DNA of 64,000 bases, taken from Dermacentor variabilis. Taxonomy: Eukaryota; Arthropoda; Arachnida; Ixodida; Ixodidae. Positions 33,601 to 46,804 of this stretch are shown here, piece by piece (within the stretch, counting starts at the first letter, position 1; the number at the start of each line of letters is the position of its first letter). The notes below the pieces were generated by a model, which saw only the letters and a list, made by a program, of their open reading frames with translations, had not been told where the DNA came from and searched no databases. The DNA lies in the NCBI RefSeq assembly GCF_050947875.1, contig NC_134573.1, forward strand, positions 63,279,815 through 63,343,814, in the 5' to 3' direction. The translations under genes and the position numbers were made by a program.

Positions 33601-36600
33601 AAGTGAACAAAGCACATAAATACCGAAAATATGCCTCGCATGAGAAGAAAATGTTTCCCAAGAACAGACACTGGCATTATTCTAAGCAGCCTGGACGTTC
33701 ATCTTACATCTTCGCCAGCACACAATGCATGCAGCTGCAGAACTTTTAGCATATATTTTCACAAATACCACAATGGAACACTAAGGTAAAGTGCTGCATT
33801 GTGTTAAATTTGCAGACGGCATTTTTGTAATATTTTCCACTTATGCATTGCTGAAAAAAGTTGCTTAGTAGTGGAGAAAATGGACGGTCAAATTTTGAAT
33901 TTTTTGGCTCATATGGAGTACCGAAGATTGCATTGCGATTACGAGAATTTCGTTGTAATTTCATTTAAATGCATCCCTTTTATGTTGTTAATGTCTACAA
34001 AGCTTTGCTACACCAACGCAACATTTTTAACATAATCTATCTCTTTTGCGTCCAGAGACAAGAGGTTTAAGGCTGAATATCTTTAAAATCCGTCAGGTAA
34101 CGAGGCAATCGGAATGATGTTGCAACCTGTGCGTCATTCTTGCATATCATCCTGAATAAAATACAAAATAAGAATACAATTCACAATAGGTAATTTCAGT
34201 TTTTAGTCAAGGTCTTGTGTTAGCATGTTCTGTCTGTCAGTGCTTGTTATGTTGTTCTGTTAGTCTAGGCAGATCTTACATGTGGATGGTGTTTCTCCTT
34301 CATGTCACTTAAGAGAGGGCACAGCATTTTGTACTTACAACTATTTTTTCATGCTGATTGTTATCAGGCATAAACCATGAGCAAAGAATTGTACACGTAG
34401 CACCTGGAATGGATCAAAACTCAGGATGGAGGCCAAATTTCTCGTAGGTCTGGGATTAGCACCAGAAAGGACTTCTGGCAGCAGCTGGTAACAGCAGCTT
34501 GGAGCTCTGCGGGGACGGGCGCTGTGACTCACCAGGGGACAGTTCCAACTTCTTGACATACTCGTTCTTCTGTCCTGGCATTGGAAAGATAATACACACT
34601 AAGCAAATTCAAGTCACAGAAGAAAGTAGAAAAAAGAACCACCAAGCATAATTTTACATAATATTTTATTATTCCTAGTTTCAAGCATCCTGCAATGATC
34701 GTTGCAAGTTTATCAAGAGTCCAAGAAGCATGAGTCAATCGCATAGATGCCTCGGTATTCTTCTTTAGATTATCAATGCATAGGTGAACGTGCACACACT
34801 GTATTTACAAGGCCCATCCTTCTATGTAACAAAAGCTTTCATGATTCCCACACCCTTGGCGGTTTACTCACATTCATGTACACACAATGGGCCGTGTGTA
34901 CTGGATGAAGATAGTGCCACAGGGATTTGACTGTTTATCATATTCTTGTGCTAGTGTGATGGTTTCAACTTACGGTAGTCGAGGTGGGCTGTAGGGTTGA
35001 GGAGTGTTTTAATATTGGGTAAGCTGCTTTATTTGCACTGCTTCACTTCATGCATTATGTATCCTGTGCACATTCAATTTTTAGGTCTTCGAGAGTGCCC
35101 AAATTCAGGCAAGCTCACAAGTGGAGAAAGAGGGCCTCATCAGACATCTTCGATTCCTCTGTGACCAAGGCATCTCCATAAGGTTCCGGACAACAGACCG
35201 CCATATAGCAATAAAGAAATACATGAGGCTGCATTTCCCGGCCACCGAACACCAATTTGACGTCGGGCACGTAGCGAAAGGCTGTTATGAATGTAACTAA
35301 TATATTTACTACTCCTAGTAAAATCTCTAATGTTGGTTAATAGGGTCATCGTAAGGGAACTTCTTACTGCAGCAATTAGTGTTCATTAGAAGAATGCATC
35401 ATGCCCCATCAAACTTCAAAAATTTGCATTGAAGGGTCTGTCTACCACAGGAACATGCCTTTGGATTGTAGCGGGAGTGAGAATATTGTGTCACATTGAT
35501 GGAAACAGCAAAATCGTAACCTATAAACAAGGCATTCCATTTCTTATTTGGCTCTGAGGATGGTGTAAAAATGACGTTTTTTTCTGCGGTGAAACAGTGG
35601 AACCAATGTTAGCACCGTTACTCCACCAAGAAGCTGTGCAGAGAGTTATTTTGCTTGGATACTTTATTGTGTTATCTAATGTTGTATTTTAAGCGCATCT
35701 GCTAACTTTCTTTGCATGACAGAGAAATTTCTTGTTTACAACTAGCGCGTGTTGAAAGTGGCACTGCCATCGTGCAGACAAATGGAATGGTGCATCAATG
35801 AGTCTTCAAGTATGCCCCCGTGACATCGGGACATGCAGCAGTGCTAGTAGCATTGCGAGAGTGATGCGAGGGTCACTGTCTTTTTCAGGTTGTTGAAAAT
35901 TTGTTGCTCATTTAAGGCATGCCGGCAACGTCACAACAGCAGTGTGGGCACTCTTTACTACAATGTGCCTCTTTGACAGTCGCACAAAAGGCTTGGATTG
36001 AATACTCAGATTGTGCCTGTAGAAGACATGCGAATATAGGTGGCCCAAAAAAACTTGAAACTTATGTGCTGACTACAACTATTAGAGTCATTTTACTGCT
36101 TTACACAAAGTAATCCTGCAGAAACGCTATGCGGTTCCGGTTTCTGACTTTTACCACCATCGCATCCACTAGTCCATTTTTCTCTCACCCATACAATTTT
36201 AAGAGACTATGCTATTCGAAATACATTGTTTTAAAAATTCCTGTTATACTTACCAGCGAAACCACTGAACGTTTACACTTTAAGCGATCAGCTTTCTATT
36301 GCCTTACAAGATAGGAGGTTCTTGAAGAATGGTAGACAGTCCATTTAGGTATGGAGGAACTAGTATCTTGAAATAAAAATGCTACACAGTTATTGAGGCT
36401 ACACTGCAAGAAATAGTGTGCAGAAAGATTTTTCAGTGCGCTGTATTCCAATTCCATTCTGTACTGATGCTTCTAGCTAGTCTTCTTCATCTACGTATAG
36501 TGTAAGTTCCCACGGGATGGACTAAGATATTATAGTGCACAATTTTCCCCGGCAACAGAAGAAAATTGAGAGCTGCTTCCCGGAAGGCCCCATGCAGGGA

Positions 36601-37869
36601 GCTGTTGAGCTGGATACAACCCATTGTGAACCATCTGTATTGGGGCGCATGTGCTTGCGGAGGAAATGGAGACTTTACTAGTGGCGACGTGGACAAGTCT
36701 GCTAAACCACATAGCTGGCTTCCATGATGGTCATGGCAACTTCTATCCCCGTTGCCTCCATGCGCAATTCAGCAGAGTGCCATGGCTCAAAACTGGCAAC
36801 TACAAGAAATCTACCACTTAAGTGGCACTGTATCCTGCGCAGTGTAACTACATTGTCGATCAGATGAGATTGAGAACTTTTTCCACAATTAAGTAAATTT
36901 AGCACAGTGTGCATTGTCCATCTATACTTGTGATGAAGGGGAAGGACATGTACGTTCTATCTTTTCCCACAATAGACTCTCCAGTGCATAAACAAATCAA
37001 AGCAATTGCCATGGCTCCAGTACTTCTCAGACATACGACAGCTGTCGCCAGACGCAGACATACAGCCTGGAATCTTTCCATAGTGTCCTGAACGGCTATT
37101 CTCCTAATCTATCGAATACAGATATGGGGGAACGAAGGCTTGGCTAGCATTTCTGCGTTATTATTTTTTCATGCAGACAACTACTTTCTAAAAATTTTGC
37201 AAAGTACTGCTGAGAACTCACCTTGCGGGAAAACTTGCATTCCCAGAACACGGATTGATGCCCTTCATTTCAACGAAAATACCAACAGAGAGCAAGCAAC
37301 AATAAATCATGGAACACAGCAATAACCCAGCAAGACATCCAAGGCCAGACATGGCATGATGACTGAGTGTCTACTCAAGATGGCTGCTACATTTGGCAAG
37401 TTTAACTTTGCCACGTCGGTCTTTCAGTTGGCAGTTGTGCTCAGGAAGTGCTCAAGAAAACTGCACTTCATATTGCATTTGCAAGCAATTTACAAGCTAG
37501 TGTTCTTTATAGCTAGGATCAATGCAGAAAAGCCAAAGTTCTTGCTACTTTTACACAGGACTGGCGAAACACACTCGCAGCGACGGACAAGGAGCAAGGT
37601 TTCACATGATGAATTAACTATAGAATGTTGCTTTTACTTATTTGCTCCTAGATCAGGTCACCCCCCCCCCAGATATTTGCTATAACATTAAAATAAAATG
37701 CAGCACTGAAGTTACCTGGTTTGTTCAACTTTCAGATTATGTGCAAGATCTACCAAACAAGGTGACCGAGCTTTGCACCGAGCACCCGTCATTTCCTGAA
37801 GCACTAGCAACCAGGCACCAGAAAAAAAGTGCACCAGAATTTGTGCCACAGAAAGCACCTTGGCCTTAA
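30665..37869 (+). pseudogene. THAP-domain Kolobok transposase, about ten exons, decayed
   Basis: Proposed exons: 30665-31000 (THAP: AGCLNG, RSRWLNVF, MHVCSMHFRPEDYE, LHPNAV), 31434-31499, 31587-31713, 32031-32295, 32845-33205 (LVSRDSLLTLLNVCRTC, VNLSAAILF, FFSYQKAYLFPAF), about 34370-34578 (LCGDGRCDSPGD, likely first catalytic Asp), 35085-35280 (EKEGLIRHLRFL, TTDRH, FDVGHVAKG), about 36559-36900 (KLRAASRKAPC, WIQPIVNHLYW), about 37200-37325 (RIDALHFNENTNREQA), 37736-37869 (tail, stop TAA). Most junctions keep GT/AG. Damage: donor lost at 31001 (GT to GA), TGA at 33026-33028 where the family has Trp, donor lost at 35281, stops in exon 4. Exon limits of the inner exons are estimates. Confidence 0.72.
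30875..31485 (+). repeat. Tandem duplication of THAP exon end plus intron, about 310-bp unit
   Basis: 30875-31175 and 31185-31485 align in order: GATTACGAG, CATCCCATGAAGA, AAAACTCAGCAAGT, CATAGCCAGC, the acceptor TACAGGCTAAT, and GAAAAT-(A)-AC.GTC/GTG. The second copy kept the donor GTAAGT (31312) that the first lost (31001). Confidence 0.85.
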
Positions 37870-40275
37870 AGAACTGAGCTAATAGCGAGGCACAAGACAT
37901 GGTTTTTCAGGTTTGATACATGTAAAGTAGACAGGCAATTGGTGGAGTTGTCACAAACCAATTGTTCGAAGGCTATAACAAGTAAAGACACAAACTTCAT
38001 GGTCGAACGTTTGTGCTGCACTGAAGCGTGGGAAAGAATGAACCAAGTCGCATAGATTGTTCCTGCAACTCATGGCGCATGCGTGCAAGGGCACCATAAG
38101 GTTGCTACCGACTGGCGCAGCTAATGACAAGTTTAAGAGCATCATAGGTCAAGCAGAAGACATTTGCTGACGTGCACATCATGTTCGCAAAGCTTTGTAC
38201 TACACTAAAGTGTGGGAGTGAGGGAGTCGAGTCACATAGCTTGTCACCGCTACTTATGCGGCATGGTCACAGAAGTACCATATGGCTGTTTCTAGGTTCA
38301 ACAAATTATGACAAGTTTGACAGCTATTAAGTCAAGGACAAGACACTTGGTGACATGCGCATCATGTAGGATGTATTCAACTGGTAGGCATTCAACTGGT
38401 AACATTGTTTCACATTCAACGTGCCGGCACTCAGACTAAAGAGCATTGCGAGTGTCTCCCCTACTGCTGTTTGCAGTTATATGGCTGACTGTGATCATCA
38501 AATCTTATTCACGCAAGGTTCGGAAGGAACCCCAGAGAAAAAGCTACAGTGAGTAGCTTGTCTAGCTTTGTGGTCCCTGGTTATGGCGTGGGAAGCAGGA
38601 AATAAAATAATAAGAGCAAAATGTAATGAACACACAAGTGGAACATTGCATTACGTAGTGCTTACATGCGCATACGTAGCATAGAAATATAAACAGAAAT
38701 GTACATCAGGAACCATATCATAAAGACCAAGCACAGATAGTCAATAAAAGTTGGACGTGGCAGGCAAACATATACAAAAAGCAGAGAACACGTCCTGGGC
38801 CAGCTAAGAAATTAACTGCTGAATATGACAGCAGTTTCACTGTCCCATTATAGGATAGGAATATCTTTGGCAAAGAATGCAAATGAACTCGGCATATCTC
38901 TGAAGCTTTCTGTCTACCTAGCAGGAAAGGACCCATCTCGCAACACACAGGCACTCCAGATTGCCAAAGATGGGAAGCACTTGACAACGTCCGCAGTCAC
39001 ACCTGCAAAGCAGAAACATATGGTGAAATAGGCAGCAGTGTTGAGCTCTAATCTTGCAGCTAAAAAGCCTTGGAATCTACTCGACGCGCTAAAGCGACCT
39101 AACCTAAATTCATCCGCAACGTCCACAATGCTTGATTAAGCAGCACTCGCTGATGCACTCTAAGCAAGGCAAAGTGCACTACGTTTTACTTTCAACTAAG
39201 GCGGTAACAGGTTTGTCGCGCACTTTACAAAAGCTCACTAATACTACGCCCGCCAGAGGAACAAAATTTTTTATCAGCGCGCGAGGCACGGAGACTAGTT
39301 GAACAGCAGTTGACAGCTCACACGGGCCTTTCGATAGCAATCGAGCCCGATTCGAAAGAAATTATTCCAGCAAGATTGAGAGTGATCCCAGCAATACGGT
39401 CCAACAATTCGGGCTAAGTTGGCTGAGTTCACAGAAAGTAAGAGCATGGACCTAGTCCAACTATTCGGTCGCAATGGATGGGTAGCGACTCAGGGGATTT
39501 GGAAAAAGTACCATCGCAATCGAATGTCCGTGTTCGGGTACGTGATACTAGTGTAATTTATCAGACAAGCATTTAGGAAAGCCGTACGTACCACTCGGTG
39601 CTTCGCAGATGCGGCTGAAGGCGTGCACCGCTATCAGCTTCCTCGCCGGACGAAGAACTTGAGGCTGTGTCGTCGTGCGGCGATCTTGATCCTCCCTGTC
39701 CTTAAGGCTCTCCTACACACGTTTCCGCCGACCAGGTTAAAAATTCAGCGATGGCAAGTGTATGGAGGGCCTTTACCTGTCCTGATAATCCTGCGGAGCT
39801 CCATCGTGTGCTGCAACGCTCGAAGCGCGAGCCCGCAAGAACACGTGGCGTTTTTCTTCGCTTGGGTTGCTGAAGTGTAACACGATTTACTCAGCTAGAA
39901 TTCCATTAGGAACTACATCTAAACACGCTCTGTAAGAACGCTATTCGGTGAAATATAAGGCACAGGCACATAGGCTCCACCCACAAAGCAACGCCATTTC
40001 ATTTGTTGCACAGTTGCGGCTAGACATGACTCGCGAGCTGTGAAATATGCTGTGTAGCGCTCCCTCTCGGACGCCCGCTGATTCACAGAAAGAGGCAGCA
40101 GATCCTCGATTATTGGCGCGGGCAATTCAAATTTAGCAGTGGCACGAGGGATTTTCGGTGGCAGTTTTCGATGCAACAAATTCATTTATTGACGCGCAGA
40201 AAGTGGTGATAGACTCCTACACAGATAATATATCAATACAACCAAACTTAATATTTTCATTTAGTGTCCCTTTAA

Positions 40276-40949
40276 CTAACTTTTAAATAACTGTCCTTGG
40301 CTGACTAAAGCAAATGATTAGTTTGAACACCGTCTTCGTGATTGTGTAGCCGAGTGAATATATGTTTAATAAACATGCTCCTGTAAAAGCTAAAAGCAAA
40401 TATTTTGCAATTAAGCGCTCTCCGAAAGTGTAACAGACGTGCAACATGATCCTCACCCTGACGACTTCCTGCCTCTTGTGATATTGTCTTGAACTGTGCG
40501 GCTCCGTGACCATGTTCCTCTCGATTTGTAAGATCGAGCACGACTTTCGATTTTTAATCACATCGTTTTTCCGAAGACAAGCCGTTGTTTACAGTTGAAA
40601 TGTCAATGCAACAGCGAACGTGCGCTGCCGAATCACAGAAGCGGTACACGACTCAATGATGGTGCAGATTTAGCGCGTCATTGCTCTCCAGACATAGCAC
40701 TGCCGCCGACGAAAGAAAGATAACCGAGGTGAATCGCTTAGCAACTTCTTACGGGGTCGTGCCGATCAAGGGCGGCAATACTGACGTCACAGGGGCTATC
40801 TTTTTTGTCGGTTTCGGCTTCAGAAAGAGTGATGCTGCAAATGGAGTGTCATTCGTTCTTGTCTTGCGGAGTTAAATATGTGTTTTAATTATCTCCGCAT
40901 TGAGTTTGTTTCAAAGAGTAGGTGTAAGCGGGAAAATGTTCCCTCACAC
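40276..40949. other. No gene recognised
   Basis: Unique sequence between the Kolobok right end and the satellite. A GTAGGTGT...ACACCTAC inverted pair borders the satellite at about 40918-40953. Confidence 0.45.
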
Positions 40950-41817
40950 CTACAAACACACAGACACATCTTCGCGCGCACACACACTCTCTCCTTCGCG
41001 CTCACACACACAGAGGCGAATTCCCTCTCTCTTATTTGCATGCCTGCATGCTCACACTTGTCCGCAGGCGTGCATGTTCAAACACGAACACGCACGGTCG
41101 CACACATACACAGTCACGTGTCCTCCTGCATGTACCGCAAGCGCACACACGGATGCACTAACACGCGTGTACATGCTTAAGTACAGGCGAGCGCACATGC
41201 CGCGAACGCTCATACACGCAGAAGCACTTGCGCTCGCGCTCACACTGTCTCTCTCCCTCGCAAGAGCACACATGCACACGCGGTATCTCTCTCCGCTCGC
41301 ACGCACACACACATTTTCTCTCCTCGTGCCTACACACGCTCTATCTCACTCGCGCGCACACATACTCTCTCCATCACAGATGCATTCTCACTCTCTCGCA
41401 CGTACAAACACACTCTCTGCCTCCGTCACACACAATTGCACTCTCTCCATCGCACGCGCTCTCTCTCCCCCTTCGTACGCACACATACATAATACACAAG
41501 CACAGACATCCAGGCGCACACAAACACGCACACATTTGAGCACCCGCGTCCATGCTGAAACACGAACGCACACGTTGGCGCACGTACACGTTCACACCCA
41601 TCCACGTGTGAACCGCCAGCGCGCACACACGTGCACTAACGCGCCCGTGCACGCAGGAATGCACACACGTCGCGAACGCTCACACACGCATACACGCACT
41701 TACGCGCAGGAAAACGCAAATACGGAGGCACTCGCAAAGATCGCACACGCCCATACAACTATAGGCATGCACGCTGAAGACGTGCACACGCATAATTACA
41801 CGCATAACATAACATAA
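40950..41817 (-). repeat. GT-rich satellite array, reversed copy
   Basis: Same family as 19480-20707, read on the minus strand: CCTCCGTATTTG appears as CAAATACGGAGG at 41717, and GTGTTTCAGCATG as CATGCTGAAACAC at 41551. CACACA and CTCTCTC blocks alternate as in the first array. Frames here are artefacts. Confidence 0.85.
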
Positions 41818-41876
41818 TACTTCCTCTACCATTATCGTTTCAATGCCAACTGCAATAAATCACTTTACTGTTTGCT

Positions 41877-42270
41877 TTAAATTTGGCGCTCCTTCAACTC
41901 AATGTGCCCTTTTCCGGGAAGGTGCAAAAGGATATCCTCCTGTCGTGTGGCTTCACGGCCTCTCTCTACTCGCTTTAGGTGCTTTAACGCACCATCAATG
42001 CTCTGACTAAGTGCCAAAATGCGTATGTTTTTAGAAGGGACTGCCCTCTTGTTGTAGCCAGTTAAAACTTTTTGACCCTCGGCCGATATTCTGAAGTATA
42101 GTTTTCCAAAAAAAATTTTCCATTGAGTTACACTCAATGAAAAACGTGAAATTCCGAAGGAGAATGTTCAGAATTCCTGGACATGCGCCATACGAAACCA
42201 TACGACGCCTCCTAGTGCAGTGAAATGTATTTAATAGGGGCAATGTTGATCGCCTTGTTGTGCTAGCCAT
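41877..42270 (-). other. Unrecognised minus-strand open frames
   Basis: An 86-residue frame (41877-42137) ends with a charged helical tail (ALKHLKRVERGRE, GHIELKERQI). Upstream, a second frame covers 42031-42270. No motif is recognised; it could be the C-terminus of a transposon protein or chance. Confidence 0.2.
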
Positions 42271-42339
42271 TTACTGTAAGGAATAACATTAGTGCACATA
42301 TGGAGAAAAGTATAACACACATGAAGAAAACCACGGAGA

Positions 42340-42870
42340 GGTTTCACCTAAGAGCTGGCCATGCTACGAAGCAATTGACGGCCGCCGGTCGGCAAGCCGG
42401 CCTTGGAGTCTCGGCTGCTCCCGTAGCAGAGGTAATTGGCGCCATCCAGCAAGAGGGCCGGAAAACAAATCCGCTTCCCTTGTACGACTTCCTAGATTGG
42501 CGCGCCCCCGCGAGCGCCAGTCCGGGAAGCCGTGTCCTTTCACCCTTCCTCTTAACTCCTTTCGCCTTGCCCTCTCTCCCAACTGCCTCGCCGTCGTTTG
42601 CGTCAACGCGCGGGTGCCGGGCTGGCGCCAGCTTAGCCCCCTGCATGACGTTGCATGTTTTGTTATCTGCTGATATCGGTAAAGCGTGCGCTGCTGTACG
42701 TTGACCGGCGTGGGCAGTTGCGTCAGTTTTGTGGTCATCGATAGCTGTGTACTTGTGCTCCGCAATGTTTCACCCGTTTCGAATCGCACCACTCGTGCAT
42801 CGTGCAGTAGTGCACAAATACCTCAAGAATGAGCCCTGCAAAGTTGCTCCTGGTGCCTAAAAACAACAGG
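42340..42870 (+). promoter_or_regulatory. CpG/GC-rich segment ending in a possible first exon
   Basis: Markedly GC-rich in an AT-rich area (GACGGCCGCCGGTCGGC, GCGCCCCCGCGAGCGCC), with a TGACGTTGCA site at 42647. An ATG at 42829 opens MSPAKLLLVPKNN and meets a good donor, CAACAG|GTAAGC, at 42869-42871. An alternative frame from ATG 42764 ends in a stop. Together this could be the promoter and first exon of a host gene, but a GC-rich repeat is equally possible. Confidence 0.3.
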
Positions 42871-42879
42871 TAAGCGCGC

Positions 42880-45717
42880 AGACCCAGGGCCATCAGAAGA
42901 CGGATTTACACGAACACGGCCCTGGCCATGTGTGTGCTCCATGAGTCTCCGGACGTCGTTGCGCCTTGATTGTGGTACACTTCCCTCTCACTGGCAGCGC
43001 AAGCTGACAAATAGATGTTCCTCCTCATTGTCAACTGTCTATGACTTGTGTTTTTCTGCACGTCTTATTCTGCAACTTCAGTAACTTGGCCAGCTTTCCA
43101 TTCGCCCTCGGTACTTTCTCTGTGTGTCACGTACTACAAGCGTACTAACAGCTGAAAAATTACTGTTCGTGTTTGTGTACCGCACGAACAACATTCATGT
43201 GTAGGCATGATACGCTTTCTTTCTTCTCCTGGAAAGCGTGAGCATTGCAGGTGTCCTAAATGCAGATTTTTGCAATTCGTGTTTATTACACAAAAAAGTA
43301 CCCAGTAGGTACGAATTAGTGCCTTAAGTGACGTAATTTTACTGCTAAGCATTGCGTTCAGGGTGAATGGAAAGTCGTGTTGTTGGCTTATTTTACCTGG
43401 TCTTTGATTGAGGAATAGGCCTTTCTGCGAATGTTTTCTACGTGCGGCTTTAAAAGCTGACTGGCCTTCTGTTCCTCCTTGCCACCGTCACTCATGTAGT
43501 CGCCAAGTGCAAAATAATGTGATAAAGTGTATTTTCGTTTTTAGTACAATTTTATTTTAGTTCTGCCGTGTCTTTTTCATTTTGTTCAGTAGTAATGAAC
43601 ATGTCACGCATTTCATACACTTTTGTGCAGGTTTATGAGTAAGCTCTTGATTTTTCTTTGGTATGGCTGTGAAAAAAAATCTTACCATTTTATTCTATAA
43701 TGTTAGGCATTTTGCGTGTCATTTTTTTGGCATTACCAGTGAATTTTCCCTTTCTTTAGTTGTCATGACTATGTCATACGCGTCGTCAACTTTTGTGCAA
43801 TATCTCAGTGCACATATCAGGACCTCTTCAACACATTGGTCCTTATTGCATTATATAAAAAATCTTTTATATGTGTGTACATGAAACGGCCTTCGCGTTT
43901 TCTTGAGCTTTATTTTTTGTTATTTCGCTGTGAACTTTTGTGTTCTTTAGTAATCATGCACATGTCATGCATTTTTCAGTTTTGTTCAGTTTCTGAGCAT
44001 GGTATCATACCAAGTTATGCGAAAATATTTATTTCCGGAAACGGAAATCAACAAACGAGGCCAAAGATCTGTTGCGTTGGAAGTGGAATTTATATCTGTC
44101 CTGACATATGCTGGCATACTGATAGTATGGACAAGACTGCGCGTGTGCTAACGCCTAAACAACCCTCGGCCTTTCACGCGCCAGTTCACAAACAATACCT
44201 GGGGCAACGCACGCGCGCGATAAAGAAAGAAACATACGCGCCGCGAACTAGCAAAACGAAAGCAAAAAGTAAAGGCGCGCGGTGCATGGGGAAGGGTGGT
44301 GAGGGAGCGGAGCGGGTTCATCATAATAAAAATATAAAAAAAACAAATAGCGTTACGGTGAGGAGGTGCCAACGCCTGCTATTTCTGTTACCATGACAAC
44401 GTAAACAATCGTGTGCCCCGCCATTTTCCCAAAATATCACCCTCATGCTAGGGCCCTAACTGAAGAGGACGTTGGCGCTAGCGTCGAAAGAGCGTCTGCT
44501 CCAAAACAGCCAATGGCACCCATGTGGGAATGCACCCCTGTCGCCGAACTTCCAACACAGCACCGCGGTGTTATCGCTGTTGATGAGTCTCCATCGTAGT
44601 TTATACCTAAACTTTGACACGCGGACAAGCATGCTCCGCCTATTCGTCCCGGCCATGTTGCCGGGAAGCGTGGCGAAGTAGTAGGGATGACTAGATAGAC
44701 GATAAACGGAAATATTACTATAGCCACTTTGTGCTCTTTCTCATTTTGCTCCTCCGAGAGTGAGTCACACATGGGTATTTTTTTTTTAATTTTATGGTTC
44801 TCTGCCACTGACTTCCAGCAATGCCATGTGAGCCCCGATTATCGATAGTCGTTAGAAGAGACTATGCCAGCTTCATGGAGAGCGGATATTTGCCGTAATA
44901 TTCGCGCAGAACGCTGAAGACAACGCCTGCAATATCAAGTTACCACAATGCTTGCAAGATTAAAGAAAGAACTAATATGTGGAAATCGGATAAAACTAAC
45001 TGTGGTGGACGCTTGTGCAGTTAAAGTATACTACCGGATCCAGCGGAAGACCAGTTTAGTGGAGGAGCAGGTTAGTAAGTATTTTTGTCCACCTTGAAAA
45101 GGTCTAGAGGCATTTTACCTTCGCCGTAGAACAGTTTACATCCAATCACAATTTCGTGCTTGTGTACCGAATAAAATAGGGCTAACAGTTTAACGCCTCA
45201 CATACATATTTCTCATACCCCTCTTATGTTGCCTGCCTTAGTAATCAGTCAACCTACATTTAATAAAAAAGAATGGAGTGCAGATCATGAGTGCTCCACC
45301 ACCGCAGAAAGATTACTCGAGCATTTCTGGCTGATTTCTATACCGTTGAGGAATTGTTGGATCAGAGTTTCAGTGGCAACGTCTTTAAGAGGATTCCTTA
45401 TATGCACGACTATTGATAGCTTTCCCGTGATTACAGATAAAGAGAAAGAAACCTGGAAAGGCAGGGGGGTTAACGACACGGATTTACGTTTTGCTACTTT
45501 GCACGGGGTAGCATGACTGAGGATTAAAAGAAGAAAAAAAAAGACAAAGTAGAGAGATACTTCTCGCACACAAAAAATATTATGAGACAACATACAGAGG
45601 GTGTCTATAAGCGTCTTTAGTTTCGTTGACTGAGGTCGTTCGTTCACTAAGGTCAATGAACCTTTTGATTAGATTCGTTCACCTTGGAAAATTCTGGGAA
45701 CACACGATGCGTCTGGA
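42880..45717. other. No gene recognised
   Basis: AT-rich with short scattered frames (largest 186 codons at 43836-44396, low complexity and Lys-rich at the end, no motif). A GC-richer patch at 44150-44660 has a GCCATTTTCCC site but no exon I can support. Confidence 0.4.
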
Positions 45718-46680
45718 TTATAAATGAACAAGGCCAATCGCGCTGGATCCTTGCATCTGTAAAGCGCAGGTGATACACTTGGTGAGTGCGCTCCGAAAAT
45801 GCTGACGTTGGACGTCAATATAGGTGCAGTGGTGGAGCAGGTGCTCCATGTTTTCTACACAGATACAGCGGTCGAATATAGAGGATTCAGCCATTTTATC
45901 AATGAATGCACATACATTTCTGAGAGCAGCACCCAGGCGTAGGCGGAACAGCATTATAGTGACAGGTAGAGAGAGGTCTGACGGTAATCACAGCTGCAGT
46001 GATGGATAAAACATGTGCAAACGACCGTAGCACTATTCCAGCGTCTTATAAAGAATGAGCTTGATACCACGAGCAAATCGTTAAAGATCCCTGGTTGAGT
46101 CCGTTCTTCATAGTGTTATGAGCTAGGTGGTTCCCTTATTGTGGGTAGATGAAGCAGCTTCGTCAGTAAGGTAACCAAGTAGCCGCTAAAAAATCCATCA
46201 CGTCCTTTTCAGACAGCGTAACTAAATATTTCCGTTATGTTTGAAATCATCTGTTTACAATTCTCGTGTGGCATCGCCGCCTGCAGGCATGGCAGGTCTG
46301 TATGAGAATCACAGAGCATTGACCGCTTCGATGGTAATTCGTTTTCTATATATTCAGCAGCCGTTTTAAAAGCGGCAAGTTCTCATCCCATGGAGATGGT
46401 CAAATGCGACGCTTACGAGTTAGCTGTGAGCAGACGGGCCGGCATGACAGGAGCCGTTAGACTTCTAGTCGCAATTGAACCGTCCCTGTAGATGTTAACG
46501 CCGTCGGCATACACTTCGTGTGGAAGCATTAGCATGGCTGCTTTAAAGCTTTTTATGGCACCTCGGCCTTTTTTGCAATCCTTGGGATCTGGAGGCGTAC
46601 TTGAGGCTTCTACATACACCAACAAATTGAGGGTAATCTTACAGCGGGTGCGAAATTCGTTGGAACGGCAGGCTGGTGAG
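45718..46680 (-). pseudogene. LINE fragment: RNase H and C-terminal zinc motif
   Basis: On the minus strand 46625-46413 gives an RNase H start (PHEVYADGVNIYRDGS, the usual YTDGS with Asp kept), and 45954-45718 gives the C-terminal block RLRLGAAL ... CICVENMEHLLHHC...VQRQ. The region between is broken by stops. It belongs to the same broad group as the tail at 33-287. No RT is attached, so it is a 5'-truncated or eroded insertion. Confidence 0.65.
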
Positions 46681-46804
46681 TACTAATAGCTCTTGGAAAT
46701 GTACTATAGGGTGATTTCACTAGCAAGCAAGCGAGTTAGTGGTAGAGATGTAATCGGTTAAAGAGAACAGAAAATTTTGGGGGAAATGGGGCTTTTCGTT
46801 TCTT

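Larger units (their letters stand above)
30205..40271 (+). mobile_element. Kolobok-type DNA transposon (THAP family), about 10 kb
   Basis: TTAA at 30201-30204 is followed by ATGGACACTAAAGGGAAATA; on the other side TTAA at 40272-40275 is preceded by the inverted sequence, which reads AGGGACACTAAATGAAAATA. TTAA targets, GGACACTAAA ends and a THAP-type transposase are the hallmarks of Kolobok. The transposase gene occupies 30665-37869 on +. The remaining 2.4 kb to the right end holds no clear gene; a possible minus-strand exon pair near 39600-39816 is discussed in findings. Diverged ends and a broken gene suggest an old copy. Confidence 0.78.

Noticed and set aside
40905..41817. 305-codon plus-strand frame rich in His/Thr/Ser
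   Set aside because: Reversed copy of the GT-rich satellite.
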